This document shows, one piece after another, positions 51,395-62,324 of a stretch of 64,000 bases of DNA. A model generated the notes under the pieces. That model ran no database searches, was not told the DNA's origin, and was given only the letters and a program-made list of their open reading frames with translations. Source of the DNA: an uncultured Pelagibacteraceae bacterium (GTDB lineage Bacteria; Pseudomonadota; Alphaproteobacteria; Pelagibacterales; Pelagibacteraceae); contig CACFTE010000003.1 of assembly GCA_902569105.1 (NCBI GenBank), forward strand, positions 1 through 64,000, written 5' to 3'. Both the position numbers and the translations under genes were made by a program. Every line of letters begins with the position of its first letter. Within the stretch, counting starts at the first letter, position 1.

Positions 51395-53301
51395 TTAGAT
51401 TTTTTTAATACTATTTTTGAGTTTAATGTATCTATAACTTTGTTTTCTATAGACAATGAATCTAAACCAGCAACTTTATACATATTCTCTGGTTTATCAT
51501 GGTCAATGAATAAATCTGGCAAAATCATAGATCTAAATTTTGTATTTTTATCTAAAATATTTTTTTCGTTTAAAAAATGGTTAACATGTGATCCAAAACC
51601 ACCTATGGATCCTTCCTCAATTGTAATTACAACATCGTGATTTGTAGCAATTTGCCATAATGAGTTTTCATCTAGGGGTTTTGCAAATCTTGCATCAAAA
51701 ACGGTAGGAAAAATTCCTTTTTTCGATAAATTTTTTTCTGCAACTAAGCACTCTTGAAGTCTTGCCCCAAAATTAATTATTGCTACTTGTTTTCCTTCTT
51801 TAACAAATCTTCCTCTACCAATAACTAATTTTTCATCGTCCTCTGGTAATTCTACTCCAATACCGCTTCCCCTTGGGTATCTAATTGCAGAAGGTCTATC
51901 GTTAATATTCACCGAAGTGTTTATCATTTTAACAAGCTCAGATTCATCGCTAGCTGCCATCACAATAAAATTTGGTAGTGTTGATAGATATGTTATATCA
52001 AATGACCCAGCATGGGTTGGTCCGTCTGCTCCAACAAGTCCAGCTCTATCAATAGCAAATCTTACTGGTAGTGATTGTATTGCGATGTCATGAACTACTT
52101 GGTCATAGGCTCTTTGTAAAAAAGTTGAATAAATTGCAGCAAAAGGTTTGTAACCTTGGGTTGCTAATCCTCCAGAAAAAGTTACAGCATGCTGTTCTGC
52201 AATTCCGACATCATACATTCTATCTGGGAACTTTTCAGCAAATAGGTCCATTCCCGTTCCTCCTGGCATTGCAGCAGTGACTCCAACTATCTTGCTATCT
52301 TTTTCAGCATGTTTAATCAATGTTTTGGCAAAAATTTTTGTATAGGAGGGGGCTAAACTTTTTCCTTTTTCTTGTTTACCTGTTAAAACATTAAATTTTG
52401 TAACCCCATGATACTTATCTAAAGATTTTTCAGCAAATTCATATCCTTTACCTTTTTCAGTTTTTATATGGATTAATATTGGCCCATCGTATTTCATCTT
52501 TTTTGCATTTTCTAAAACTGAAGTTAAAACATCTATATCGTGACCATCTATTGGTCCAACATAATAAAATCCAAGCGAATTAAATAAAGTACCCCCAGTA
52601 ACTGCAGATCTAAAAAAATCTTCTGCTTTTCCAGCTTTTTTCATAAATCTTTTTGAGAAAGAGGATATAATTAGTTTAATTGTTTCTCTTAAACTAAAAT
52701 AAATTTTTCCAGATAATATTTTAGCTAAATAAGTTCTTAAAGCTCCAACAGGCTTTGCTATAGACATATCATTGTCATTTAAAATAACGATCATTTTAGT
52801 TTTAGAGGTTCCGGCGTTATTCATTGCTTCATATGCCATTCCTGCACTCAAAGCCCCATCTCCGATTACAGCTACTACATCTTCAGATTTATTTGATAAT
52901 TTATTGGCTGTTGCTATTCCCAATGCTGCAGAAATAGATGTTGAACTATGTGCTGCTCCAAATGGATCGTACTCGCTTTCGTCCCTTTTGGTAAAGCCAG
53001 ACAATCCACCACCTGTTCTTAAAGTTTCTATTTTATCTTTTCTTCCTGTTAATATTTTGTGTGGATATGATTGGTGACCAACATCCCAAATAATTTTATC
53101 TTTTGGTGTATCAAATATGTAATGAAGTGCAACGGTCAATTCAACAACACCAAGGCCAGCACCTAAGTGTCCCCCAGTTTTTGATACTGCTTCTATCATT
53201 TTTTCTCTAATTTCCTTTGAAAGAATTTTTAAATCTGTATTAGATAATTTTTTTAAATCAGATGGAAAATTTATTTTACTTAAAATTTTGAAATTTGACA
53301 T
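51391..53301 (-). CDS. dxs: 1-deoxy-D-xylulose-5-phosphate synthase
   Basis: [59 protein letters not shown]. Confidence 0.97.
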   Translation of the reverse strand: MSNFKILSKINFPSDLKKLSNTDLKILSKEIREKMIEAVSKTGGHLGAGLGVVELTVALHYIFDTPKDKIIWDVGHQSYPHKILTGRKDKIETLRTGGGLSGFTKRDESEYDPFGAAHSSTSISAALGIATANKLSNKSEDVVAVIGDGALSAGMAYEAMNNAGTSKTKMIVILNDNDMSIAKPVGALRTYLAKILSGKIYFSLRETIKLIISSFSKRFMKKAGKAEDFFRSAVTGGTLFNSLGFYYVGPIDGHDIDVLTSVLENAKKMKYDGPILIHIKTEKGKGYEFAEKSLDKYHGVTKFNVLTGKQEKGKSLAPSYTKIFAKTLIKHAEKDSKIVGVTAAMPGGTGMDLFAEKFPDRMYDVGIAEQHAVTFSGGLATQGYKPFAAIYSTFLQRAYDQVVHDIAIQSLPVRFAIDRAGLVGADGPTHAGSFDITYLSTLPNFIVMAASDESELVKMINTSVNINDRPSAIRYPRGSGIGVELPEDDEKLVIGRGRFVKEGKQVAIINFGARLQECLVAEKNLSKKGIFPTVFDARFAKPLDENSLWQIATNHDVVITIEEGSIGGFGSHVNHFLNEKNILDKNTKFRSMILPDLFIDHDKPENMYKVAGLDSLSIENKVIDTLNSKIVLKKSN

Positions 53302-54172
53302 TTAGTTATTTCTTTCCATAATAAAATTTATTGTTTCTTTTAAATGATGCGCTTTTTTATCATGTAACTTTAATTTATTAAAAATATTTTCTTTAAGCTT
53401 ATTTGTATATTTAACTGCATTTTCGTATCCAAGTAAACTAATTATAGTAGCTTTACCTTTTTTGATATCTTTTTTTGTTTTTTTTCCTGCTGTTTTTGTT
53501 TTTTCCCTTAAAATCAATAAGATCATCAACTATTTGAAACAATAATCCAATTTCTTTTCCTATTTTTGAAAAAGACTTAAGGTTTTTTTTATTTTTTTTA
53601 ATTATTAATGGAGCTAAGCAACAATACTCAAATAATTTTCCAGTTTTTTTTAACTCCATATCTAAAATTTTTTGCAGTGAAACTTTTTTTTTCTCATAAC
53701 TTAAATCTAAATATTGACCACCTGCAATACCTGTTTGACCTGAGCATCTTGAAAGAAGATTAATTAATCTTGACTTAATTTTGTATTCAACTTTAAAATT
53801 TTTATCAGTTAATATTTCAAATGCTGAAGTTAATAATGAGTTTCCAGCTAATATCGCCGTAGACTCGCCAAACTTTATATGTGTAGAAAGTTTTCCTCTT
53901 CTCAGCCTATCATCATCCATGCAAGGCAAATCATCATGTATTAATGAATAAGCGTGAATGGCTTCCACTGATGCTGCTAAAATTAATAAATCTTTAATTT
54001 TGACATTAAAGATATAACCTACATCGAAAATAATTTTTGATCTTATTTTTTTTCCTCCTGGAAATAATCCATACTTCATTGGTTTAATTAATTCAGAAGA
54101 ATTAAATTTTGATAAATAGTTATTTAAATAAAAATTAACTCTTTTAGAAATTTTTTTTAGTTTTTTTTCCAT
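53302..54172 (-). pseudogene. ispA: farnesyl/geranyl diphosphate synthase, split into two frames by a +1 frameshift
   Basis: ORF 53453-54172 carries SLIHDDLPCMDDDRLRRGKLSTH and FQIVDDLIDFKG. ORF 53302-53529 carries the continuation KTKTAGKKTKKDIKKGKATIISLLGYENA. The join is at the T6 (A6) run 53499-53504. Confidence 0.85.
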
Positions 54173-54398
54173 TGCTCAATATTTCATTGATTTTCTCTTT
54201 TGTTTTTTTCGATATAAACATTGCTTCATATTGAAATTTTTTTTCTATAAACTTATTTAATTTTATTAGATTTTGATAATCTTCAACAAAATCCTCAATG
54301 TTCTTTTTTTCTAAATTATCAATAATTTTATTTGCCAAATTATTTAAATCATCAAATGATTTATTTTCAATATCATCTAGTAAATTTTTATCTTTCAT
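54144..54398 (-). CDS. xseB: exodeoxyribonuclease VII small subunit-like
   Basis: 84 aa; KSFDDLNNLANKIIDNLEKKNIEDFVEDYQNLIKLNKFIEKKFQYEA; upstream of ispA/dxs. Confidence 0.75.
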   Translation of the reverse strand: MKDKNLLDDIENKSFDDLNNLANKIIDNLEKKNIEDFVEDYQNLIKLNKFIEKKFQYEAMFISKKTKEKINEILSNGKKTKKNF

Positions 54399-54418
54399 AT
54401 ATTAGTTGGTATTATTAT

Positions 54419-55351
54419 ATGAAAAACAATCTTTCAAATATTAAAAAAGCAATAAAATATCTAGATAAAAACAAATGTGTAGGTATACCAACAGAAACTG
54501 TTTACGGTCTCGCTGCAAATGCTTATTCCTCAATTGCAACCGCTAAGATATTTAAATTAAAAAAAAGACCGAAAATCAATCCTCTTATAGTTCACTATTA
54601 CAATCTTAAATTATTAAAGAGAGATTGTGAAATAAATGATTTTTTTTTAAAATTATACAAAAAATATTCACCTGGACCAATTTCATACATTTTAAAACTA
54701 AAAAAAAATAGTTTAATTTCAAAAAATGTTACGAATAATAAAAATACTTTAGCAGTAAGATTTCCTGGCCACCCATTAACGAGGAATTTGTTAAAAAAAT
54801 TAAATTATCCATTAGCAGCACCAAGTGCAAATATTTCTACAAAAATAAGTCCCGTCTCAAAAAAAGACGTAAAAGATGAGTTTGGAAAAAAACTTAGTCT
54901 TATACTTGATGGTGGTCAATCACAAATTGGGGTTGAGTCAACTATAGTAAACTTAATTAATAAACCACAAGTTTTGAGATTAGGTGGGATCCCAAAAGAA
55001 CAAATTAAGAAATATTTAAATTTGAATGTTGAATATAAAAAAAAATCAAAACTAAAAGTACCTGGGCAAGAAAAGACACACTATTCACCATATATAAAAT
55101 TAAGATTAAATATTAAACACCCTGAAAAACATGAGGCATTTATGCTGTTAAAAAAAAGAAAAAAATTAAGTTCAAACTATTTTTATTTGTCAAAAAATAA
55201 CAATCTAAGAGAAGCTGCAAAAAATTTATACAAAACTTTAAGGTTAATAAAGAAAAAAAAATTTAGAAGTATAGCGGTTGAAAAAATCCCAAATAAAGGA
55301 TTTGGCGAAGTAATTAATGATAGATTGAAAAGAGCGTCTTATTTCAAATGA
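54419..55351 (+). CDS. threonylcarbamoyl-AMP synthase (Sua5/YwlC/TsaC family)
   Basis: VGIPTETVYGLAANAYS, KRPKINPLIVHY, FPGHPLTRNLL, PSANIS; start at MKNNLSN preferred over the upstream in-frame start. Confidence 0.93.
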   Translation: MKNNLSNIKKAIKYLDKNKCVGIPTETVYGLAANAYSSIATAKIFKLKKRPKINPLIVHYYNLKLLKRDCEINDFFLKLYKKYSPGPISYILKLKKNSLISKNVTNNKNTLAVRFPGHPLTRNLLKKLNYPLAAPSANISTKISPVSKKDVKDEFGKKLSLILDGGQSQIGVESTIVNLINKPQVLRLGGIPKEQIKKYLNLNVEYKKKSKLKVPGQEKTHYSPYIKLRLNIKHPEKHEAFMLLKKRKKLSSNYFYLSKNNNLREAAKNLYKTLRLIKKKKFRSIAVEKIPNKGFGEVINDRLKRASYFK

Positions 55352-56085
55352 CAGATTTAGTTGAAGTTAAAAATTTAAAAAAAAATTATTCTTCCAAGGA
55401 AGCAGTAAAAAATATTTCATTTAATATCAAAGAAAATGAAATCTTAGGATTATTGGGACCAAACGGATCTGGAAAAACTACTACGATCGGAATGCTTTTA
55501 GGTCTTTTAAAACCTTCAGGTGGAGAAATAAGAATAGATAATATGATATTTGAAAAAAATAGAATAGAAATTCTTAGTAAAATAAATTTTATATCACCGT
55601 ATATAGAGTTGCCAAAAAAACTTACTGTAAAACAAAATTTAACCGTTTATGGTAAATTGTACAATATTGATAACTTAAATGAACGAATTGAATATTTAAC
55701 TGAGCAGCTTAGACTTGAAGAATTATTAGATAGAATTACAGGTGAACTTTCCTCAGGACAAAAGAATAGAGCAAGTTTGGCAAAAGCTTTAATAAATAAA
55801 CCAAAAGTATTATTCCTTGATGAACCAACTGCCTCTTTAGATCCTGAGATAGGTGATTTTGTAAGAAGTTTTTTAGAAACATACAAACAAGAAAATAAAA
55901 TTTCAATTCTTTTAGCTTCACATAATATGAATGAAGTAAGTAGACTTTGTAAATCAGTTTTAATGATGAAGAATGGTTTAATTATTGATGAAGGAACTCC
56001 AGAGTTCCTTATAGATAAACATGGTCGTAAAAACCTAGAAGAGGTTTTTCTCAAATTATCAAGGAGTGAAAATGAATTTAATTAG
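55348..56085 (+). CDS. ABC transporter ATP-binding protein (ABC-2 type)
   Basis: LLGPNGSGKTTTIGMLLGLLKPSGG, LSSGQKNRASLAKAL, VLFLDEPTASLDP. Confidence 0.95.
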   Translation: MTDLVEVKNLKKNYSSKEAVKNISFNIKENEILGLLGPNGSGKTTTIGMLLGLLKPSGGEIRIDNMIFEKNRIEILSKINFISPYIELPKKLTVKQNLTVYGKLYNIDNLNERIEYLTEQLRLEELLDRITGELSSGQKNRASLAKALINKPKVLFLDEPTASLDPEIGDFVRSFLETYKQENKISILLASHNMNEVSRLCKSVLMMKNGLIIDEGTPEFLIDKHGRKNLEEVFLKLSRSENEFN

Positions 56086-56863
56086 AATTTATGGTCTTTT
56101 CTTAAGGCATTTTTATTTAATCACCAGATCATTTCCCAGAATTTTAGACTTAATTTATTGGCCTACAATACAAATAACATTGTGGGGATTTATATCTAAT
56201 TTTTTTGCTACCTACAGTACATATTATAATAATGCTGTAGGTGTAATTTTAACATGTGCAATTTTATATGATTTTTTATTTAGAACCAGTATAGGATTTA
56301 ATATGCTTTTCCTTGAGGAAATTTGGAGTAGAAATTTTACAAATTTATTTATTTCTCCAATGAAAATAAGTGAGATAATTACTTCACTTATTGGGACTGC
56401 ATTAATCAGAGCTCTTATTGGTTTGGTACCAGCAATATTATTAACATCACCATTGTTTGGGATTTCCATACTTAATCTTGGTGTTAGTTTATTTTTTCTT
56501 TTTTTAAGTTTATATATTTTTGGGATTACTTTAGGAATATTAGTATCTGCTGGTCTTCTTAGGTTTGGCCCATCTTTTGAAAATATCGCATGGTCTACAA
56601 TGTTTCTTATAGCTCCTTTTGGCTGTATTTATTATCCAGCTGATATTTTACCTGATTTTTTTCAGAAAGTTGCTTACAGCATGCCATTGGTTTATGTTTT
56701 TGAGGAGGCTAGAAGAATACTTGTTGAACAAACAGTAAATATAGAGAATATCTACTTTGCGTTTATGCTAAACATAATATATTTAACTGTTGCTATAAGC
56801 TTATTTTACTATTCTTTCAACCAAGCTCGAAAAAAAGGAACATTAATAAACATAGGAGAGTGA
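56066..56863 (+). CDS. ABC-2 type transporter permease
   Basis: 265 aa, 6 TM, overlaps the ATPase gene by 20 nt. Confidence 0.87.
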   Translation: MKMNLIRIYGLFLRHFYLITRSFPRILDLIYWPTIQITLWGFISNFFATYSTYYNNAVGVILTCAILYDFLFRTSIGFNMLFLEEIWSRNFTNLFISPMKISEIITSLIGTALIRALIGLVPAILLTSPLFGISILNLGVSLFFLFLSLYIFGITLGILVSAGLLRFGPSFENIAWSTMFLIAPFGCIYYPADILPDFFQKVAYSMPLVYVFEEARRILVEQTVNIENIYFAFMLNIIYLTVAISLFYYSFNQARKKGTLINIGE

Positions 56864-56940
56864 TGGTGCGCCCGCAAGGAGTCGAACCCTGAACCTCCAG
56901 AGCCGAAATCTGGCGCTCTATCCAGTTGAGCTACGAGCGC
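56864..56940 (-). tRNA. tRNA-Arg(UCG), CCA encoded
   Basis: Reverse complement GCGCTCGTAGCTCAACTGGATAGAGCGCCAGATTTCGGCTCTGGAGGTTCAGGGTTCGACTCCTTGCGGGCGCACCA; loop TTTCGGC. Confidence 0.97.
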
Positions 56941-56963
56941 ATTATGTATTAATATTATAATAT

Positions 56964-57941
56964 ATGAAAAATATCATTAATTTAATTGTTGAGCAAATCT
57001 CAGATAAAAAAAGGATTGATACATTTATTTTTAGAAAATGTGACGGACTTAGCAGAACTAGAATCAAAAATTTAATCATAGATCAAAAAGTGAAAATTAA
57101 TGGAAAAGTTAATTTTACACCCTCAAAAAAAATAAAAAAAGGAGACAGTATTTCTTTGGAAATACCTGAGCCAAAGACAACATCATTAAAACCTTTTAAT
57201 TTCAAATTAGAAATTATTTATCAGGATGAAGATATAATTGTAATTAACAAACCAGCAGGAATATCAATGCATCCTGGTCCTGGAAATTATGACAATACTG
57301 TTGTTAATGCGTTAATGAGTTATGAGAAGATAAAATTATCAAATATAAGTGGTGAACTCAGACCAGGAATAATTCATAGAATTGATAAAGATACATCTGG
57401 ACTAGTTGTCATAGCAAAAAATAACTTTAGTCATGAAAATATCTCAAAACAATTTAGTGAACATTCTATTGATAGAGTGTATAAAACTTTAGTATGGGGT
57501 AAACTGAGACCTCAATCAGGAACAATTAAAACATTAATTACTAGAAGTTCAAAAAATAGACAATTAATGGATATTAGTTTTACAAAAGGAAAAAAAGCAA
57601 TAACTAATTACAAAACTATAAAAGTTTTTGAAGGTAAAAAAATTCCAACACTAAGCTTGGTTGAATGTAGATTGGAAACAGGAAGGACACATCAGATAAG
57701 AGTACATATGAACTATAAAGGAAATCAAATTATCGGAGATAACAAATATAAAAAAAAATATAAAAAATTAAATAGTGTTGGCGAAGTGTTAAATAAAAAT
57801 ATAATTGAATTAAAAAGACAATTTTTGCATGCAAATATTTTAGGATTTCATCATCCCAAATCTGGAAAAAAACTTTTTTTTAAGTCAAATTTGCCAGATG
57901 ATTTAAAAAAAATAATTAATCTTCTCGAAAAATCAGACTAA
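56964..57941 (+). CDS. RluC/RluD-family 23S rRNA pseudouridine synthase
   Basis: S4-like N-terminus; PGIIHRIDKDTSGLVVIAKN, LETGRTHQIRVHM. Confidence 0.94.
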   Translation: MKNIINLIVEQISDKKRIDTFIFRKCDGLSRTRIKNLIIDQKVKINGKVNFTPSKKIKKGDSISLEIPEPKTTSLKPFNFKLEIIYQDEDIIVINKPAGISMHPGPGNYDNTVVNALMSYEKIKLSNISGELRPGIIHRIDKDTSGLVVIAKNNFSHENISKQFSEHSIDRVYKTLVWGKLRPQSGTIKTLITRSSKNRQLMDISFTKGKKAITNYKTIKVFEGKKIPTLSLVECRLETGRTHQIRVHMNYKGNQIIGDNKYKKKYKKLNSVGEVLNKNIIELKRQFLHANILGFHHPKSGKKLFFKSNLPDDLKKIINLLEKSD

Positions 57942-57999
57942 TTTGATGTTGTAAAAAAAAAATTGTTTATTAAATAAATAGTAAATTAATTAAATAATT

Positions 58000-58893
58000 A
58001 TGAGTAATACAAAAACGTACAACTTGCCAATTTTATCAAATGAAGGTGGGCTAGGTGCTTATTTAGCTCAAATTAAAAAATTTCCAATGCTTGATGCTGA
58101 GGAAGAATATATGTTAGCTAAAAATTGGAAGAATACTGGCAATGTAAAATCTGCTGAAAAACTGGTTACTAGTCATTTAAGATTAGTTGCTAAAATTGCA
58201 ATGGGATATAAAGGTTACGGTCTTCCACTAAATGAGATGATCTCTGAAGGTAACGTAGGATTAATGCAAGCAGTTAAAAAATTTGAACCAGACAAAGGTT
58301 TTAGATTAGCAACGTATGCTATGTGGTGGATTAAAGCTGCAATACAAGAATATATATTGCGTTCTTGGAGTTTAGTTAAAATTGGTACAACTACTGCTCA
58401 AAAAAAGTTATTTTTTAATTTAAAGAAAATTAAAAGTCAAATTGCTCCAGATACAGAAGGTGACTTACGTAATGAAGATGTAAAAAATATTGCAGAGAGA
58501 TTAGATGTAAGTGAAGACGAAGTTGTTTCTATGAATAGAAGACTTGCCGGCAAAGAACATTCTTTGAATGCCCCGATAGGAGAAGATGGAGATGAATGGC
58601 AAGACTGGGTAATAGATCAAAATATGGATCAAGAACTTAAAGTTGCTCAACAAGAGGAAATGGAATATAGAAAAGATTTGCTGTCAGATTCCATAAAAAT
58701 ACTAAATCAACGTGAAAAAGAAATTTTATACTCTAGAAGATTAAATGATAATCCAAGTACTTTGGAAGAGTTAAGTAAAAAATTTAAGATTAGTAGAGAA
58801 AGAATAAGACAAATTGAAAATAAAGCTTTTGAAAAATTACAAAAACACATGCTGAATTCAGCAAAATCAAAAAATTTATTACCAGCCAATTAA
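58000..58893 (+). CDS. rpoH: RNA polymerase sigma-32 factor
   Basis: [72 protein letters not shown]. Confidence 0.96.
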   Translation: MSNTKTYNLPILSNEGGLGAYLAQIKKFPMLDAEEEYMLAKNWKNTGNVKSAEKLVTSHLRLVAKIAMGYKGYGLPLNEMISEGNVGLMQAVKKFEPDKGFRLATYAMWWIKAAIQEYILRSWSLVKIGTTTAQKKLFFNLKKIKSQIAPDTEGDLRNEDVKNIAERLDVSEDEVVSMNRRLAGKEHSLNAPIGEDGDEWQDWVIDQNMDQELKVAQQEEMEYRKDLLSDSIKILNQREKEILYSRRLNDNPSTLEELSKKFKISRERIRQIENKAFEKLQKHMLNSAKSKNLLPAN

Positions 58894-60182
58894 GCTTCGA
58901 AGGGATCTTCTATAAGAATTGTATCCTTTCGCTCAGGACTTGTAGATATAGTTGATACCTTGGTTTCTACAAAGGCTTCAATAAATTTTATATAATTTTG
59001 AGCATTTATTGGTAAGTCAGAAAATTTTTTTATACCACATGTCGACTTTTTCCATCCCTTAAATGATTTGTAGACTGGTTTAACCTTATATTGTTGCTCT
59101 GAAGATGCTGGCAAATAATCAAACTTCTCTCCATTTAAATCATAGGCTATACAAATTTTTATTTCGTCTAATTCATCAAGAACGTCAAGTTTAGTTAGAG
59201 CTATACCATTTATTCCTGAAGTTTTGACAGTTTGCCTTACAAGTATACCATCAAACCATCCACATCTTCTTTTTCTGCTTGTCACTGTCCCAAATTCTTT
59301 ACCTTTTTCTCCAAGTGTTTCTCCTATGTTATCTTTGAGCTCAGTGGGAAAAGGCCCTTCCCCTACTCTTGTTGTATAAGCTTTAGTTATCCCTAATACA
59401 TAATTTATTGATCCCATTCCGCATCCAGATCCAGTAGCTGCTGAGGAAGCAACAGTGTTCGAAGATGTTACAAATGGATAGGTTCCATGATCTACATCAA
59501 GTAGAATTCCTTGAGCACCTTCAAACAATATTTTTTTTTTTGATTTTTTAAATTCTTCAATCATTTTCCAAATTGGTTTACTATATTTTAATATTTTTGG
59601 AGCTATTTTAAATAAATCATCTTTAAGTTTTTGTTTGCTAAATTCTTTTTTACCCATGCCTCTTCTTAAGGAATTATGGTGTTCGAGAAGAATTGCTAAT
59701 TTGTTATCTAAGTTTTTTTCTGAAAGCAAATCAACAACTCTAATGGATCTTCGTCCAACTTTATCTTCATAAGCAGGCCCTATCCCTCTTCTAGTTGTGC
59801 CTATTTTAGCATTTTTAGAGCTATCTTCTCTAAAAGCATCTAGCTCACTATGAATCGGTAAAATTAATGTTGCGGCTTCTGATATAAATAAATTTTCTTC
59901 ATTAACATCAACACCTTTATTTTTTATCTCCTCAATTTCATCTAGTAGTGCCCATGGATCAATAACAACTCCATTCCCAATTATTGATATCTTATTTTTT
60001 CTAACTATTCCTGATGGTAATAGTCGTAATTTGTATGTCTTGCCGTCAATTACTAAAGTATGTCCGGCATTGTGACCACCTTGGAATCGTATAACTACAT
60101 CTGCTTCACTTGAAAGCCAGTCTACAATTTTTCCTTTACCTTCATCTCCCCATTGTGATCCTACAACTACAACATTTTTCAT
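58890..60182 (-). CDS. purA: adenylosuccinate synthetase
   Basis: [49 protein letters not shown]. Confidence 0.98.
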   Translation of the reverse strand: MKNVVVVGSQWGDEGKGKIVDWLSSEADVVIRFQGGHNAGHTLVIDGKTYKLRLLPSGIVRKNKISIIGNGVVIDPWALLDEIEEIKNKGVDVNEENLFISEAATLILPIHSELDAFREDSSKNAKIGTTRRGIGPAYEDKVGRRSIRVVDLLSEKNLDNKLAILLEHHNSLRRGMGKKEFSKQKLKDDLFKIAPKILKYSKPIWKMIEEFKKSKKKILFEGAQGILLDVDHGTYPFVTSSNTVASSAATGSGCGMGSINYVLGITKAYTTRVGEGPFPTELKDNIGETLGEKGKEFGTVTSRKRRCGWFDGILVRQTVKTSGINGIALTKLDVLDELDEIKICIAYDLNGEKFDYLPASSEQQYKVKPVYKSFKGWKKSTCGIKKFSDLPINAQNYIKFIEAFVETKVSTISTSPERKDTILIEDPFEA

Positions 60183-60991
60183 ACAAATTTTTTTTTTATA
60201 TCAATTGAATTAAGATGATTAATTGGTCCATGTCCTTTTCCATATTTTGGAGCATTGTTTATTGCATGGTTTACATATTTAATTGCATTTTCACAAGATT
60301 TCTTTAACGATTTTCCACATGAATAATATACAGCAATCGCTGAAGATAAGGTACACCCTGTGCCATGAGTATGCTTTGATTTTAATTTCTTATTTTTAAA
60401 AATATGAATTTTATTTTTTTCTAAAAGAATATCATATGATAATTTAGATTTAAGATGGCCCCCTTTAATCAAAACATTCCTAGCTCCAATTTTAATTAAT
60501 TTTTTTCCTGCACTTATCATATCTTCTTTTGAATTTATTTTCTGATTTGAAAGTATCTCGGCTTCAGGAATATTTGGTGTTATCAAAGAAACTTTTTTTA
60601 ATAATTTTGATTTTAGGGTTTTTATAGATTCTTTATCAATTAGCCTTGCACCACCTTTGGCAACCATTACTGGATCTAATATTATTTTATTAACTTTTAT
60701 TTTTTTTAGAGATCTTGTAACTGTATTTATAACTTTTGTATTACTTAACATGCCAATTTTAATAGCATCTGGTCTAATATCATTTGAACTGAATTCGATT
60801 TGTCTTGAAATTTCAATTGGGGGAATTGCAAAAATTGATTTTACACCTGTTGTATTTTGAGCTGTCACTGCTGTTACTGCGGTCATAGCATATGAACCTA
60901 GTGAACATACAGTTTTAATATCTGCTTGTATTCCTGCACCCCCAGAGGAATCTGAGCCAGCAATTACCAATACTTTAGATTTTATTTTCAA
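60179..60991 (-). CDS. thiD: hydroxymethylpyrimidine/phosphomethylpyrimidine kinase
   Basis: [42 protein letters not shown]-type motif. Confidence 0.95.
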   Translation of the reverse strand: MKIKSKVLVIAGSDSSGGAGIQADIKTVCSLGSYAMTAVTAVTAQNTTGVKSIFAIPPIEISRQIEFSSNDIRPDAIKIGMLSNTKVINTVTRSLKKIKVNKIILDPVMVAKGGARLIDKESIKTLKSKLLKKVSLITPNIPEAEILSNQKINSKEDMISAGKKLIKIGARNVLIKGGHLKSKLSYDILLEKNKIHIFKNKKLKSKHTHGTGCTLSSAIAVYYSCGKSLKKSCENAIKYVNHAINNAPKYGKGHGPINHLNSIDIKKKFV

Positions 60992-60992
60992 A

Positions 60993-62324
60993 TTAAATTA
61001 TAGATCGTTTTACAAGATTAATACATTTGTTCATTAATTTTTTATCATTTGACTCACACATTATTCTTATTTTAGGTTCTGTTCCAGATGGTCTTACTAA
61101 AATTCGACCTTTACTACTTAAAAGTTGTTTTGAGATAATTATTGATTTTTTACATTTTTTTGAATTTATAACTGATTTATCTTTAGTATAAATATTTACT
61201 AGCTTTTGGGGAACTTTTTTAAAATTATTGAATAGCTCACTAGCTTTTATTCCTTTGCTCATAGAATAAAGGACTTCTAAAGCTACAAGAATGCCATCGC
61301 CAGTGGTTGCAAAATTCCCAAGAATAATATGACCTGACTGTTCACCACCTAAATTACATTTATTTTTTTTCATAGCTTCTTTAACATATCTGTCCCCAAC
61401 CTTAGCTCTTAAAAATTTAATTTTTTTTTCTTTAAATAATTTTTCTAGTCCAAAGTTTGACATTAATGTACCAACTACACCTCCTTTTAAAATTTTCTTC
61501 TTTTTCCATCTTAAGGCAATCATTGCTATAATTTGATCTCCATCTATTATTCTTCCTTTTTCATCACAAATAATTATTCTATCTGCATCTCCGTCTAAAG
61601 AAATTCCAAGATTAACTTTATTTTTTTTTGAAAAAGATTTGATTTTACTTGGAAATGTTGATCCACAATTCGAATTGATATTAAGACCATTTGGCGAGGT
61701 TCCAATATTGTAAACTTTAGCGCCTAATAATTTCAATATTTTAGGACCTGACTTATATCCTGCTCCATTGGCACAATCTATTGCGATTTTGAGACCTTTT
61801 AATGAGAATTTTTTTGGAAAATTATTTTTTAATATATTTATGTAATTATCATTTGCATTTTCTAATCTTTTTACTCTACCTAGTTTATTATACGAGGTTA
61901 AATGTTTTGAAATTTTTGTATCAATAAGCTTTTCTATTCTTTTTTCAATTTTATCGGAAAGTTTTAATCCATCTGGGCCAAAGAGTTTAAGTCCATTATC
62001 ATAGAATGGATTATGTGAGGCGGTAATCATAATACCTAAATTTGCATTCATTTTTTTTGTTAACATGGCTAATCCGTTAGTTGGTAATGGACCAAGTGTA
62101 AAAACGTGCATACCAGCTGAGGCTAAGCCAGAAACCAATGCTGGTTCCAAAGTATAACCTGATAATCTAGTATCCTTAGCAATAATTGCGGTTTGTTTTT
62201 TTTTTTTTAAGTTTCTGAAGTATGTTCCTGCAGCTAGGCCAAATTTAAAAAACATATCACCATTAATTTTGTTTTGATTTACTGTTCCTCTGATTCCATC
62301 TGTTCCAAAATATCTTTTACTCAT
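60993..62324 (-). CDS. glmM: phosphoglucosamine mutase
   Basis: RYFGTDGIRGTVN, GIMITASHNPFYDNGLK, SLDGDADRIIICDE, RPSGTEPKIRIMCE. Confidence 0.97.
   Translation of the reverse strand: MSKRYFGTDGIRGTVNQNKINGDMFFKFGLAAGTYFRNLKKKKQTAIIAKDTRLSGYTLEPALVSGLASAGMHVFTLGPLPTNGLAMLTKKMNANLGIMITASHNPFYDNGLKLFGPDGLKLSDKIEKRIEKLIDTKISKHLTSYNKLGRVKRLENANDNYINILKNNFPKKFSLKGLKIAIDCANGAGYKSGPKILKLLGAKVYNIGTSPNGLNINSNCGSTFPSKIKSFSKKNKVNLGISLDGDADRIIICDEKGRIIDGDQIIAMIALRWKKKKILKGGVVGTLMSNFGLEKLFKEKKIKFLRAKVGDRYVKEAMKKNKCNLGGEQSGHIILGNFATTGDGILVALEVLYSMSKGIKASELFNNFKKVPQKLVNIYTKDKSVINSKKCKKSIIISKQLLSSKGRILVRPSGTEPKIRIMCESNDKKLMNKCINLVKRSII

Noticed and set aside
53499-53504. Interpretation of A_AAA_AAC at the ispA break as a classical -1 slippery heptamer
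   Set aside because: The required frame change is +1, not -1, so the standard heptamer mechanism does not explain the restored frame.
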